Source: Bdellovibrio sp. ZAP7 (GTDB lineage: Bacteria > Bdellovibrionota_B > Oligoflexia > Oligoflexales > RGVZ01). Taken from it: 64,000 nt of DNA. Position numbers and translations under genes: made by a program. Below, in pieces: positions 1-7,853 of this stretch. The DNA is taken from NCBI GenBank assembly GCA_945900755.1, contig CAMDKS010000006.1:34089-98088 (forward strand). Direction: 5' to 3'. The notes beneath the pieces are model-generated. The model saw nothing but the letters and a program-made list of their open reading frames with translations. It had not been told where the DNA came from and did no database searches. The number at the start of each line of letters is the position of its first letter. Positions within the stretch are counted from its first letter, which is position 1.

Positions 1-720
1 GCCATTGAAATGTTGCGCATAGATACAGCCTTGAGGGAGCGGACCTTGGCCGTTATTAGCGCAGGTTCTCCGATGCAGGGCTCAATGGTGATGGATTCAC
101 TCTCGCCGGCGATCGAAAATGCAGGCGTAGCGGGTGATCTTTCAGCTGGCGCAAACGCTGCTCGTGGATTGGCGATCCTGCCCTTAATTCAACTTTGGAC
201 CAACGACGGGCAGGCTACCGTTCAAGAGACACTTGATAGTTTTCCTATGTTTCGTGCCGGAGCGCAATCGATGACTGAAAGTGAAAGGGCTCGCTATATT
301 GCCCAAAATTTTTCTCGAGGTCAATTTTTGCGCGCAGGTGGTAGTAAGATACCCGTCTTTCAAATCGCAGGATTGGTCGACCCAGAACGCCTGAAGCCAG
401 TGTCCGTTTTGACTGTGCGCAATGGTAAGCTGGTTCCGGTCGAAGCATCATCCAAAAATCTAGACAAATCTCTGCTAGCGGGACTGTTGACTTCAGGCAA
501 ACACCCCATGTCTGATGCCTGCGTTGCGTTGGAAGAAGCTTTATTACCAGAGTCCTCGGCCCGCGGCGCTGGGCTTGATCCTCATTTTTTAGCTTTTCTT
601 CGTCGTGATCACTTAAGCTTGCATTTTCGCGGCTCAAATGCCGAGCCGGCAAAAAATGCGGTAGATCATGCCATTATTGACTCGGCTCTATCGACTATCG
701 CGCGGAGGATCATGCCATGA
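1..720 (+). CDS. C-terminal part of a possible alpha/beta-hydrolase (lipase-like)
   Basis: The reading frame is open from base 1, so the gene begins before the window and only its last ~239 codons are visible. Near the visible start there is an A-G-S-P-M-Q-G-S stretch. Lipases and other alpha/beta-hydrolases often carry a similar G-S-P-x-x-G-S segment a few strands after the nucleophile elbow. A later K-I-P-V-F-Q-I-A-G-x-x-D stretch could be the strand carrying the acidic triad residue. The nucleophile itself would lie upstream, outside the window, so the family call is inference. The stop overlaps the start of the next gene as ATGA, indicating translational coupling. The Met codon at base 10 is probably internal. 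Confidence 0.5.
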   Translation, partial: AIEMLRIDTALRERTLAVISAGSPMQGSMVMDSLSPAIENAGVAGDLSAGANAARGLAILPLIQLWTNDGQATVQETLDSFPMFRAGAQSMTESERARYIAQNFSRGQFLRAGGSKIPVFQIAGLVDPERLKPVSVLTVRNGKLVPVEASSKNLDKSLLAGLLTSGKHPMSDACVALEEALLPESSARGAGLDPHFLAFLRRDHLSLHFRGSNAEPAKNAVDHAIIDSALSTIARRIMP

Positions 721-2045
721 AATCATGTAAGCCTTCGAACTTGGTAGTGGCCTCCAAAACATTTCTATGCGCGAGCCTAATGGTGGTATTGTTTTCCGGC
801 ATGACCGAAGCTGCAACCAATCTTCTGCCTGTGGCCTTCTACAAATTTTCGTCTAATATTCCCGAGCAAAAATCGTCCGTCGTAGCTGAGTCCATCTCAC
901 GTCATCTCGCGGCGACGTTGGTGGACGTTTACGCGACCGAGATAATCGGAGCCAGTTCCTCTTTTTCACCAAAATTGGATCTTGCGGTGATCGGCAGTGC
1001 GACCTATGGGATTTCGGAGCTAGATATAGCGATGGAAAAAAGCGTGATGCCTGAAGTGGCTCCGATTCTAAAAACATTAGCTTCAGACGAGAAAGCGACC
1101 TTTGCCATCGAAATTTATTGGGCTGATGCGGAAACGATAGCTACCCTTCCTGCAGACTCTAGGATTGGACCAGGAATTATTGAAGCGATGCAATTGACAG
1201 GCAATGCCACGGCAGCAAGATTAATCGCTCAGCATTGGGTTGACATTGATGAGGTGGATCCGTCAGGAACTATTCGCGCAGCACTTTTTTCAACCAAAAT
1301 ACTTCGTCAATTGAGGGCCGAATACCCAGAGCAATGGATTCCCTTTAAGAGCGACCTTACCGTCACCATTGATCGCGGAGGAATTGGCCTAAATATATTT
1401 TCCCTAATGCTTCCAGATTTTTTCATGAAGGGCTTACATAAGACTCAACCAGGTGTCATTCTCGATGAGCTCGTGTATGCGCCTTCGACAACTAATGCCT
1501 ATATTGACGTCGCCAAACTATCTATTAAGCGACAGTACACTGCGCGTCCATCCGATGGATCGAACGCGATGCATGTGGCCTTTGGAGCATGGGATGAATC
1601 AAAATTTTCAACCTGCAAAAGTGACAAATGTCTTGCGTCAGTTGACCGAGTGCCCACGTTACACGCGCGAGTCAATTTTACCGCAACGAGTTGGTGGGGG
1701 AGTCTTGTCGGATGGTTCAGATCTTGGATCATCTCAAAAGTTGATTTGAGAATCATGCTTCAGGATATCTGGCTAACGTGTGATCGTGAGACTCAAGAGT
1801 TATCCGTTGATCCATCAAAGAGTATCATTCCAATTGCCTTGACGACAGACGAGGCCTTTGGTTCAGGAGCGGCGTACATGCTCAAAAACAGCACGACGTC
1901 TCTCGGCTTTAATTTCTATGAGATGTTCGTTGGCACTCAAGTGACTTCAGGACTTTCAGCTGACCTAAATAACAGTGTCCGAGCAGCCGACCTTGCGTTG
2001 TCAGAATCCATCGCGAACGCACTCAATCATATTGTGCAGCCCTAA
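717..2045 (+). CDS. exported protein of unknown function
   Basis: 442 residues. The N terminus has a basic start, a hydrophobic run around residues 15-28 and an A-A-like cleavage region near residue 33, consistent with a Sec signal peptide. I recognise no domain in the mature part. It has two Cys pairs in the middle (around C-K-S-D-K-C) and no further membrane segment, so a periplasmic or outer-membrane-associated location is likely. Its start overlaps the stop of the upstream hydrolase-like gene by four bases (ATGA), so the two are almost certainly cotranscribed and may act together. No terminator is obvious before the next promoter at 2087. Confidence 0.75.
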   Translation: MKSCKPSNLVVASKTFLCASLMVVLFSGMTEAATNLLPVAFYKFSSNIPEQKSSVVAESISRHLAATLVDVYATEIIGASSSFSPKLDLAVIGSATYGISELDIAMEKSVMPEVAPILKTLASDEKATFAIEIYWADAETIATLPADSRIGPGIIEAMQLTGNATAARLIAQHWVDIDEVDPSGTIRAALFSTKILRQLRAEYPEQWIPFKSDLTVTIDRGGIGLNIFSLMLPDFFMKGLHKTQPGVILDELVYAPSTTNAYIDVAKLSIKRQYTARPSDGSNAMHVAFGAWDESKFSTCKSDKCLASVDRVPTLHARVNFTATSWWGSLVGWFRSWIISKVDLRIMLQDIWLTCDRETQELSVDPSKSIIPIALTTDEAFGSGAAYMLKNSTTSLGFNFYEMFVGTQVTSGLSADLNNSVRAADLALSESIANALNHIVQP

Positions 2046-2086
2046 GAGTGCATCTGGGCGAAATGACACGACGACCGGCACCGACC

Positions 2087-2114
2087 TTGACTTCCATTTC
2101 CATAATGCTATTAT
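2087..2114 (+). promoter_or_regulatory. sigma-70-type promoter of the DUF4143 ATPase gene
   Basis: TTGACT (2087-2092), a 16-base spacer and TATTAT (2109-2114) preceded by TGC, giving an extended -10. Predicted transcription start is near 2121, about 45 bases before the ATG at 2166. The -10 lies within the left arm of an inverted repeat. Confidence 0.6.
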
Positions 2115-2147
2115 AAAATTGGCAGCTAAAATTACAATAGCATTATG
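2101..2147. promoter_or_regulatory. inverted-repeat operator candidate
   Basis: Perfect 12-base arms CATAATGCTATT (2101-2112) and AATAGCATTATG (2136-2147). Extending to 20 bases per arm (2101-2120 and 2128-2147) keeps about 17 matches. The left arm covers the -10 box and the right arm lies in the predicted 5' leader. This arrangement fits a repressor site; the regulator is unknown. The transcript would contain only the right arm, so an RNA hairpin is unlikely. Confidence 0.5.
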
Positions 2148-2165
2148 AAAGTGGAGGATCGACAT

Positions 2166-3341
2166 ATGACTGAATTCAAAAGATATCTCCAGATGCCTGA
2201 GGACTCGTTTCTTTTGATGGGACCGCGTGGTACGGGTAAATCGACATGGATTGAAGCCAATGTACCCTCGTCACTTACTATTGATTTGTTAGAAAGCGAC
2301 CGTTACTTGGAGCTTTCATCCAAGCCCGCCATTTTGCGCCAACTGGCTTCCCCACTGAAACAAGGTGACTGGATTGTGATTGATGAAATTCAGAAGATTC
2401 CGGGGCTACTAGATGAGGTTCATTGGCTTTATCAGAAAAAAAAATTGCGCTTTGCGATCACAGGATCAAGCGCTCGAAAACTTAAAAAGTCTCAAGCAAA
2501 TTTATTGGCAGGTAGATTATTAGATATAAAGTTTTTTCCGCTGGTTTATCCAGAATTTGGTGATGGTTTTGACTTGTCTGATTGTCTCAATTTTGGCTGT
2601 TTACCCGGCGTAGCGTCGTCATACAAGAAATCTGTAGGCATGCTATCTAGTTATTTATCCACATACATTCGACAAGAATTACTCGAAGAAGCCATTATTC
2701 GCAAACTGGATCCCTTTCGGCGATTTATTGATGCAGTGGGCACAATCAATGGACAACTGTTAAATAAGGAAAATATTGCTAGGGAAAGCGGTGTGAAGAG
2801 ACCAACTATCGATCACTATTTCAGTATTCTTGAGGATACCTTGATGGGTGGGTATTTGGAGGCTTATTGTCCCGGATATAAATCCAAGGAAGTTACCCAT
2901 CCAAAATTCTATCTTTTTGATACAGGGGTGGTTCGGGCCTGTGCAGGGCTTCTTAACCAAGGCCTGGAATCAGAATATCTGGGATTTATGTTTGAAACAT
3001 TCATCTTGGCGCAGATCCGTGCATTCTTAAGCTACAACTTTAAGTATTTCCCTCTTTATCACTATTCAATTAGCGGGAGTTATGACATTGATTTTGTGGT
3101 GATGACAAAAAAGCCCGTCATGGCAAAAAAGGGAAGTTTTGTTAATATTGAGGTCAAATATGGATCAAAGTTTCGTCCCGACTGGCTCAAGGGTTTAAAG
3201 GATTTTAAAGCTGTTGCGCACAAACAAGACGTATCTTCACACATTGTCTATACAGGTAGAGATCTTATGAAATTGGATGACATTACTGTCTGGCCAGTTG
3301 CCCAGTTTTTACAAGCATTATTTGAAGGTAATATTCTTTAA
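2166..3341 (+). CDS. AAA-type ATPase with DUF4143 C-terminal domain
   Basis: 391 residues from the ATG at 2166, chosen because GGAGG (2153-2157) sits 8 bases upstream. An in-frame ATG at 2145 lies inside the inverted repeat and lacks a binding site. Walker A is G-P-R-G-T-G-K-S-T (about residues 19-27), Walker B is V-I-D-E-I-Q-K, and a sensor-like A-I-T-G-S-S-A-R follows. The C-terminal part has the DUF4143 pattern Y-D-I-D-F-V-V followed by N-I-E-V-K, resembling a PD-(D/E)xK nuclease core. This family is widespread, patchily distributed and functionally unclear. A second member lies at 28120-29370 in this window. The gene is monocistronic with its own promoter and converges on the O-antigen-ligase-like gene. 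Confidence 0.85.
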   Translation: MTEFKRYLQMPEDSFLLMGPRGTGKSTWIEANVPSSLTIDLLESDRYLELSSKPAILRQLASPLKQGDWIVIDEIQKIPGLLDEVHWLYQKKKLRFAITGSSARKLKKSQANLLAGRLLDIKFFPLVYPEFGDGFDLSDCLNFGCLPGVASSYKKSVGMLSSYLSTYIRQELLEEAIIRKLDPFRRFIDAVGTINGQLLNKENIARESGVKRPTIDHYFSILEDTLMGGYLEAYCPGYKSKEVTHPKFYLFDTGVVRACAGLLNQGLESEYLGFMFETFILAQIRAFLSYNFKYFPLYHYSISGSYDIDFVVMTKKPVMAKKGSFVNIEVKYGSKFRPDWLKGLKDFKAVAHKQDVSSHIVYTGRDLMKLDDITVWPVAQFLQALFEGNIL

Positions 3342-3469
3342 TTGCCCAAAACCTTCATTATTTTGCTTCTTACGAAGAGTCCGCCAGGTAAAAGCCGCCG
3401 AAGCTGCGACCATTAGCCAGATGCCTATTACAAAAATCAATTTTGTACAATGTTTTACAATGAAGAACC

Positions 3470-4735
3470 TCAGACATGCTGCGGACACGGCGTTTTGCAA
3501 GCACTCACTGATAGAACACAATCTTTTGCGACCAATACTAGAGTCCAAAGAGTCAGTGCAAACACAAATTCGCTGTCTTGTAGTGTGTTCTGGGTGATGC
3601 TACTGAGGACAATAACGGCGAACAAAGCCCATAGGCCTCGCTTCACGACCAAAGTATTCCTTGCGACTCGCGCCCACGAAAATGTCCAGACCAATGCGCC
3701 AAGCAGTCCCAGTAATCCGTAGTCCGCAGCAAACTGCAAATAAGAATTGTGGGCTAGCGTAATCGTGTCATTTACCCCAGCAGCTAAATAATAGGAGGAT
3801 ATTGAATCGCGACTTGCTCCTGGGCCGAGGCCATGAAACATGTGGTCTACAAAGACCCGCCAGTGAACACTCCAGTGGACAAGGCGCATATCTCCACCAA
3901 TATTGGCCGTTGCAAGCTCCAGATAGCGAGAAAAAACTCCGTTAAACCAACAAAAAAGAATCGCGATAGTAAGTGAGATGGCTATTTTTTTCCAATGTGT
4001 CCTAAAACTTTTGAATGGAAAAAGGATGGGGCACGCCAACAGTGCTGTTAGCTGTGGGCCACGCGATCCCGACAAGGCCAAAAGTAGAGCGGAACAAATG
4101 ATACCCGAAAGCCAAGCATTTTTTTCCCACTTGGAATCAGCGAGGCGATAAAGTGTCAAACAGGAGACCAATGATAACGCCAAACAAAAACCTAGCGTCA
4201 ATGGGTGCCCCACTAGGCCGCTAATTCGATAAACACCATATGCAAAGCGACCCTCGCCAAGTGAGCTATAGAATCCATGATTCCAGTCAATCCCATATTG
4301 ACGTTGTGCCATGCAATAGATTCCGTGGACGGAGGACGCTGCCCCGTAAGAATATGCGAACGCCTTTAACAAATATTTTGTAGCGGCTAAACGCCACATA
4401 AAACAACTATACCCGAACCAGAGGACGACGTATTTTACACCAAAATGGACAAGCCCATGTCTAGCGGCCTTCAGATCAACGGCCTCGGAGTCAAGGGCTG
4501 CCCAAACTCCAGCGATGATTAGCAATCCCCAAAAAATCAAGGCAGATATCGAAATAGGCCTTAAAATCTGGTAAAAATCTCTTTTAGCTGCTAACGATGG
4601 AGGCGATAAAATCTCTTTCCTCAAAATGAGCGTTGCCATGAGCATCCAAATTCCAACCACATACCCAGAAAAGACTGGCGTGAACATGGCTAAGGCCGAT
4701 AACATAACAAGTATGATATTCACTTTTTTCAACAA
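3470..4735 (-). CDS. O-antigen ligase/polymerase-like membrane protein
   Basis: 421 residues, very hydrophobic, with about ten predicted membrane segments. The H-N-S-Y-L-Q-F-A-A-D-Y-G-L-L-G stretch near residue 335 is typical of the periplasmic loop and following helix of the WaaL/Wzy (O-antigen ligase) superfamily, which joins or polymerises surface polysaccharide at the periplasmic face of the inner membrane. The start is uncertain: the frame opens with two TTG codons, and GGAAG lies about 7 bases before the second. Specificity (ligase, polymerase or protein glycosylation) cannot be read from the sequence. It is convergent with the ATPase gene, and its 5' end lies just before the start of the divergent exported-protein gene. 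Confidence 0.7.
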   Translation of the reverse strand: MLKKVNIILVMLSALAMFTPVFSGYVVGIWMLMATLILRKEILSPPSLAAKRDFYQILRPISISALIFWGLLIIAGVWAALDSEAVDLKAARHGLVHFGVKYVVLWFGYSCFMWRLAATKYLLKAFAYSYGAASSVHGIYCMAQRQYGIDWNHGFYSSLGEGRFAYGVYRISGLVGHPLTLGFCLALSLVSCLTLYRLADSKWEKNAWLSGIICSALLLALSGSRGPQLTALLACPILFPFKSFRTHWKKIAISLTIAILFCWFNGVFSRYLELATANIGGDMRLVHWSVHWRVFVDHMFHGLGPGASRDSISSYYLAAGVNDTITLAHNSYLQFAADYGLLGLLGALVWTFSWARVARNTLVVKRGLWALFAVIVLSSITQNTLQDSEFVFALTLWTLVLVAKDCVLSVSACKTPCPQHV

Positions 4736-4766
4736 ATTACTTCCAGCAAAAAAAAGCCAATTTAAA

Positions 4767-5387
4767 ATGGGTCATTGTATCTACGCCTATTCTACAATGT
4801 TTTTTACATTTGCATTGCTATTAAATGTTTGGTCGACGGCAGCTTGGGGCGAAGAGGCCAATTCAGCCCTTTTGCTCGAAACCGCCAATTATGAAGTTGC
4901 GCCAATGGCCTTTGCTCCGAATTACATCGGACTAATAGTTAATCAAAATCATCCATGGAGCTATGGCCAGAGGACTTGGGCAAAGGGAGGCCCGTCTTTT
5001 GGCGCCGAATACCGATTCTTTTATAAGGATTCTTGGACACTCGCAATTTCTTTGGGATTTAAAAAACTCGTAGATTCAGAAGGCAATGATAAATCATTGC
5101 TCAGCCAATCTCAGGAAAGTATGCGGATCATTCGCCTGTATCACCCATTGTACCTGGGTGTAGGTGGGAAATTTTCCCTCTACTCGCCAGTTCGTAAAAT
5201 TACTCTTCCCTATGAGCGAGATGATACGCGAGCCATCGATAATGGTGTCTCACTTTGTCTCTCCGCACTTTGGCTAGCGACTCCGCGCATGACGATGGTG
5301 ATGACAGTGAGTCGTTGGAGATCCCTGTCGACCACCAAAAGGCAGGGGCTTGAGGTGTCGATATCCAGTCTTTATAGATTCCGCTAG
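4767..5387 (+). CDS. exported protein of unknown function, possible outer-membrane barrel
   Basis: 206 residues if the start is the ATG at 4767, chosen because the next ~25 residues form a signal peptide ending around A-A-W-G-E-E. The frame is open upstream to 4626, but that part overlaps the divergent membrane-protein gene and adds no signal. The mature protein alternates hydrophobic and polar residues with many aromatic residues (for example F-G-A-E-Y-R-F-F-Y) and ends S-L-Y-R-F-R. A terminal aromatic near the end is common in small beta-barrels. No binding site is evident. An exact GCCGATAA lies at 4695-4702 upstream but without a convincing -35. The stop is four bases from the convergent ruvB stop. 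Confidence 0.55.
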   Translation: MGHCIYAYSTMFFTFALLLNVWSTAAWGEEANSALLLETANYEVAPMAFAPNYIGLIVNQNHPWSYGQRTWAKGGPSFGAEYRFFYKDSWTLAISLGFKKLVDSEGNDKSLLSQSQESMRIIRLYHPLYLGVGGKFSLYSPVRKITLPYERDDTRAIDNGVSLCLSALWLATPRMTMVMTVSRWRSLSTTKRQGLEVSISSLYRFR

Positions 5388-5391
5388 GATT

Positions 5392-6429
5392 TTAGAGTGA
5401 TGGACTATTGGTGTCTAAATACTTAATCGCTGTGTTCGTTAAAACCCGCCCACGAGGCGTTCTAGCAATGAACCCTCGGTATACTAAATAAGGCTCATAG
5501 ACGTCCTCTATCGTGTCACGATCTTCATTTATGGTAACCGCAAGGGTTTCTATTCCCACTGGGCCGCCATCGTATTGGTTCTGCATAACCTGAAGAATGC
5601 GTCGATCAACACGATCAAGGCCCGAGGCGTCGATGCCTTGCCGAGTCAGTGCCAGATCTGCTATTTGGTCATCGATGCAGGCAAGCTCTGCCATGTCTGC
5701 AAAATCTGCGACACGCCGCAGTAAACGATTGGCGAGTCGAGGTGTTCCACGACTCCTGCGGGCGATCTCTAACGCCGCCGCATCGGACAGTTGAAAGCCA
5801 AGGATGCTAGCCGACCGAAAGAGAATTTTTTTCAGAGCCATTGGGTCATAAAAATCAAGGCGTTCTTGAATGCCAAAGCGGCTAAGAAGGGGTCTTGAGA
5901 TTAAGGACAGTCGCGTCGTAGCACCAGCTAGTGTAAACGGTGCTACGTCCATTCGAACGCTTCGCGCAGAGGCTCCTTGCCCAATAATTATGTCGATGAC
6001 GAAGTCTTCCATGGCACTATACAGCACCTCCTCGACCTTCACGGAAAGGCGATGAATTTCGTCTATAAACAATAACGTCCCAGGCTCAAGTCCGGTTAAT
6101 ATGCCGGCAAGATCTCCAGGTTTATCGATGGCTGGCCCACTTGTCGCAAGGAATGGAACGCCAAGCTCGTTGGCAATAATGTTCGCAAGTGTCGTTTTAC
6201 CGAGGCCGGGTGCGCCATGGAGAATCACGTGATCAAGGGGTTTGCTGCGTTTGCAAGCCGCGCCAACATACACTTCCAGATTTTTTTTGACTTCATCTTG
6301 TCCTGGATAATCATCAAAACTGGAAGGGCGAATCGACGGGGCGCGTTCTTGTAGCTCTAAATCCTCCCGAGTTTCGTCGGCAACAGAAAGGCGAGAAATC
6401 TGGACATTGGTTGTTCTAGTAATTTCCAT
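5392..6429 (-). CDS. ruvB: Holliday junction branch migration ATPase RuvB
   Basis: 345 residues, the usual RuvB length. RuvB hexamers pump DNA through the RuvA-bound Holliday junction during recombination and fork rescue in the cytoplasm. Walker A G-A-P-G-L-G-K-T-T is at residues 72-80 and Walker B D-E-I-H at 123-126. The R-P-S-x-F-D-D-Y-x-G-Q N-terminal box, the G-A-T-T-R sensor and the C-terminal winged helix (N-E-D-R-D-T-I-E-D-V-Y-E-P-Y-L) are all present. About 25 residues precede the first conserved box, a little longer than in E. coli. It lies 3 bases after ruvA and is presumably cotranscribed with ruvA and the membrane-protein gene upstream. Confidence 0.98.
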   Translation of the reverse strand: MEITRTTNVQISRLSVADETREDLELQERAPSIRPSSFDDYPGQDEVKKNLEVYVGAACKRSKPLDHVILHGAPGLGKTTLANIIANELGVPFLATSGPAIDKPGDLAGILTGLEPGTLLFIDEIHRLSVKVEEVLYSAMEDFVIDIIIGQGASARSVRMDVAPFTLAGATTRLSLISRPLLSRFGIQERLDFYDPMALKKILFRSASILGFQLSDAAALEIARRSRGTPRLANRLLRRVADFADMAELACIDDQIADLALTRQGIDASGLDRVDRRILQVMQNQYDGGPVGIETLAVTINEDRDTIEDVYEPYLVYRGFIARTPRGRVLTNTAIKYLDTNSPSL

Positions 6430-6432
6430 TTA

Positions 6433-7128
6433 TTAAGTGCCTACTGACATTCCGTCTCGAAGCGATTTTAAGGCGCTCTTTAAGACTGTTTGGAACTCTT
6501 TTTTTAGGCTTGAATCTGTTTCACGAATGATTCCTGCTAAAATCGGATTGATTTCCTTGTCCTTGTAACCAAGATTTGTCAGAGCACTTCGCACATCTGA
6601 GACCACGGCCTCCAATTGATCAGCCTCCGCGTCAAGGCCATCTATATCTGACATGGCTGAGTACGGGCGCCCTCGGCCGGCCTCTCCGTAATTTATGGAG
6701 GTTATCGTTGGGGCTGCAAAACTAAGTTTTTCCATTTTAGGTTTAAGATCAAGAATGAGTTTTTCGGCTGTTCGTCGCCCAATTCCTGGCACGGATTCAA
6801 GCAAGCCAATTTTATTTTGCAAGACCGTTTGGCGCAGAGTTCTGGCATCTAGTGTTGATAGGATGGCCAAGGCAATTCTTGGTCCAATTCCACTTACTGA
6901 GCGCAACATCATAAAGGCTTGGCGATCTTCAAATGTCAAAAATCCAAAAAGGCGTAAGGCATCCTCGCGAACATACGTATCAACCCAGACCGATATTGGC
7001 TGGCCGGGTGCGGGTGCTTCGCAAAGTGCGCTTAAGGGCATTTCAACACCGTAACCGACACCATTGATATCAATAATGAGGGAGCCGGGAAGGCGAGAGA
7101 AAACTTTTCCAGATAGATGTTCAATCAT
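6433..7128 (-). CDS. ruvA: Holliday junction-binding protein RuvA
   Basis: 231 residues against about 200 in E. coli. RuvA tetramers bind the four-way junction and recruit RuvB. The N-terminal OB fold is recognisable (M-I-E-H-L-S-G-K, then G-V-G-Y-G-V). Two helix-hairpin-helix motifs follow (S-G-I-G-P-R-I-A-L-A and V-P-G-I-G-R-R-T-A-E-K). After them comes a longer than usual acidic linker (about residues 140-180) and the C-terminal domain III that contacts RuvB (N-L-G-Y-K-D-K-E-I). The extra length is in the linker. It sits directly before ruvB. The ruvC gene, often found in this cluster, is absent here. Confidence 0.97.
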   Translation of the reverse strand: MIEHLSGKVFSRLPGSLIIDINGVGYGVEMPLSALCEAPAPGQPISVWVDTYVREDALRLFGFLTFEDRQAFMMLRSVSGIGPRIALAILSTLDARTLRQTVLQNKIGLLESVPGIGRRTAEKLILDLKPKMEKLSFAAPTITSINYGEAGRGRPYSAMSDIDGLDAEADQLEAVVSDVRSALTNLGYKDKEINPILAGIIRETDSSLKKEFQTVLKSALKSLRDGMSVGT

Positions 7129-7166
7129 TTTAGCGACCTCTTCTATTAGTCAGTACTCATTTTTAG

Positions 7167-7709
7167 CTACTTGCTCTCAATACGTTGAGACATTTTAGTC
7201 ATAAGGCGCTCAACTCCTGCGATAAGGAAATCTCGTTCGCCAATCTCGTTGGTGGGAGCCATGAGTTGCGCTTTGATTTGTTCAAGTTGTTCCAAATCTT
7301 GTTTTACCGTGGACACTAGTCCTTCGCTTAATTCGTTAACGTGACGCACGATGATTTGCAGATCATCGCCCTCCCGTTGTCTCATTTCAATTTTCCATTT
7401 TCCAGTCTCAATGAGGCGCAGGTATTTGATTAAACTAAACATTGGCCCCGCAACTTTATGCGTTAGCACAATGCCAAAGAGCATCTGAAAAACAGCATTG
7501 ATTATGGCCGCGACAAAGATACAGGCAAAAATTGGCCAAGGTAAAAAGAAACCAACCGTTATAATTTTGAACTGAAATAGTGGGAATAATAGGAGAATTG
7601 CCGTGATGGCGGTCGAGATGAATCCCGCAACTAGTCCTGCCCCAGTGTATCGGAGTTGAAAATCTCGGTTTACGAGCCAAATTTTTTTTGCATTTACACG
7701 TTGAGTCAT
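7167..7709 (-). CDS. two-helix membrane protein with HAMP-like region
   Basis: 180 residues. Two membrane helices (about 22-45 and 55-80) are followed by a V-A-G-P-M-F-S-L-I-K-Y-L-R stretch and a long helical, charged C terminus. The K-V-A-G-P-x-(x)-(x)-(x)-(x)-(x)-L-R pattern after a transmembrane helix resembles the HAMP-like region of small methyl-accepting/sensor-type proteins. There is no kinase or output domain. It precedes ruvA by 38 bases on the same strand, occupying the place where ruvC is often found. A promoter (TTGGGC-N17-TATAGT) ends only six bases before the ATG and no ribosome-binding site is visible, so the mRNA may be leaderless. Function unknown. Confidence 0.7.
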   Translation of the reverse strand: MTQRVNAKKIWLVNRDFQLRYTGAGLVAGFISTAITAILLLFPLFQFKIITVGFFLPWPIFACIFVAAIINAVFQMLFGIVLTHKVAGPMFSLIKYLRLIETGKWKIEMRQREGDDLQIIVRHVNELSEGLVSTVKQDLEQLEQIKAQLMAPTNEIGERDFLIAGVERLMTKMSQRIESK

Positions 7710-7715
7710 AGAATT

Positions 7716-7744
7716 ACTATAGCGGTTATGCGGCTGTGGCCCAA
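7716..7744 (-). promoter_or_regulatory. sigma-70-type promoter before the membrane protein-ruvAB operon
   Basis: Read on the minus strand: TTGGGC (7744-7739), 17 bases, TATAGT (7721-7716). The predicted start of transcription is at or within one or two bases of the ATG at 7709, leaving no room for a ribosome-binding site. Confidence 0.5.
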
Positions 7745-7783
7745 GCCTAATCTTCGGTCAAATCGAACGTGGATGAGAGGCAC

Positions 7784-7832
7784 AAAAATGCGCACGTTTT
7801 TTAAGCTAGATTTTGGCCTAAAAAACGTGCGC
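7784..7832 (-). terminator. Rho-independent terminator of the rimP-metK operon
   Basis: Perfect 14-base inverted repeat: GCGCACGTTTTTTA (7790-7803) and TAAAAAACGTGCGC (7819-7832) with a 15-base loop. On the minus strand the stem is followed by ATTTTTG. It lies 22 bases after the metK stop. Confidence 0.85.
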
Positions 7833-7853
7833 CTATTGTCTCAATTCTGCCGA

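Noticed and set aside
3318..3548. Minus-strand 76-residue frame with a membrane-like helix overlapping the end of the O-antigen-ligase-like gene
   Set aside because: Only a TTG start, no binding site, and 79 bases overlap with a stronger gene in another frame. A frameshifted continuation of the ligase is possible but not needed, since that protein already has a normal end.
4695..4702. Exact GCCGATAA on the plus strand before the exported protein at 4767
   Set aside because: The -35 position shows only about 3/8 matches. An exact 8-mer is expected by chance about twice in a window of this size counting both strands.
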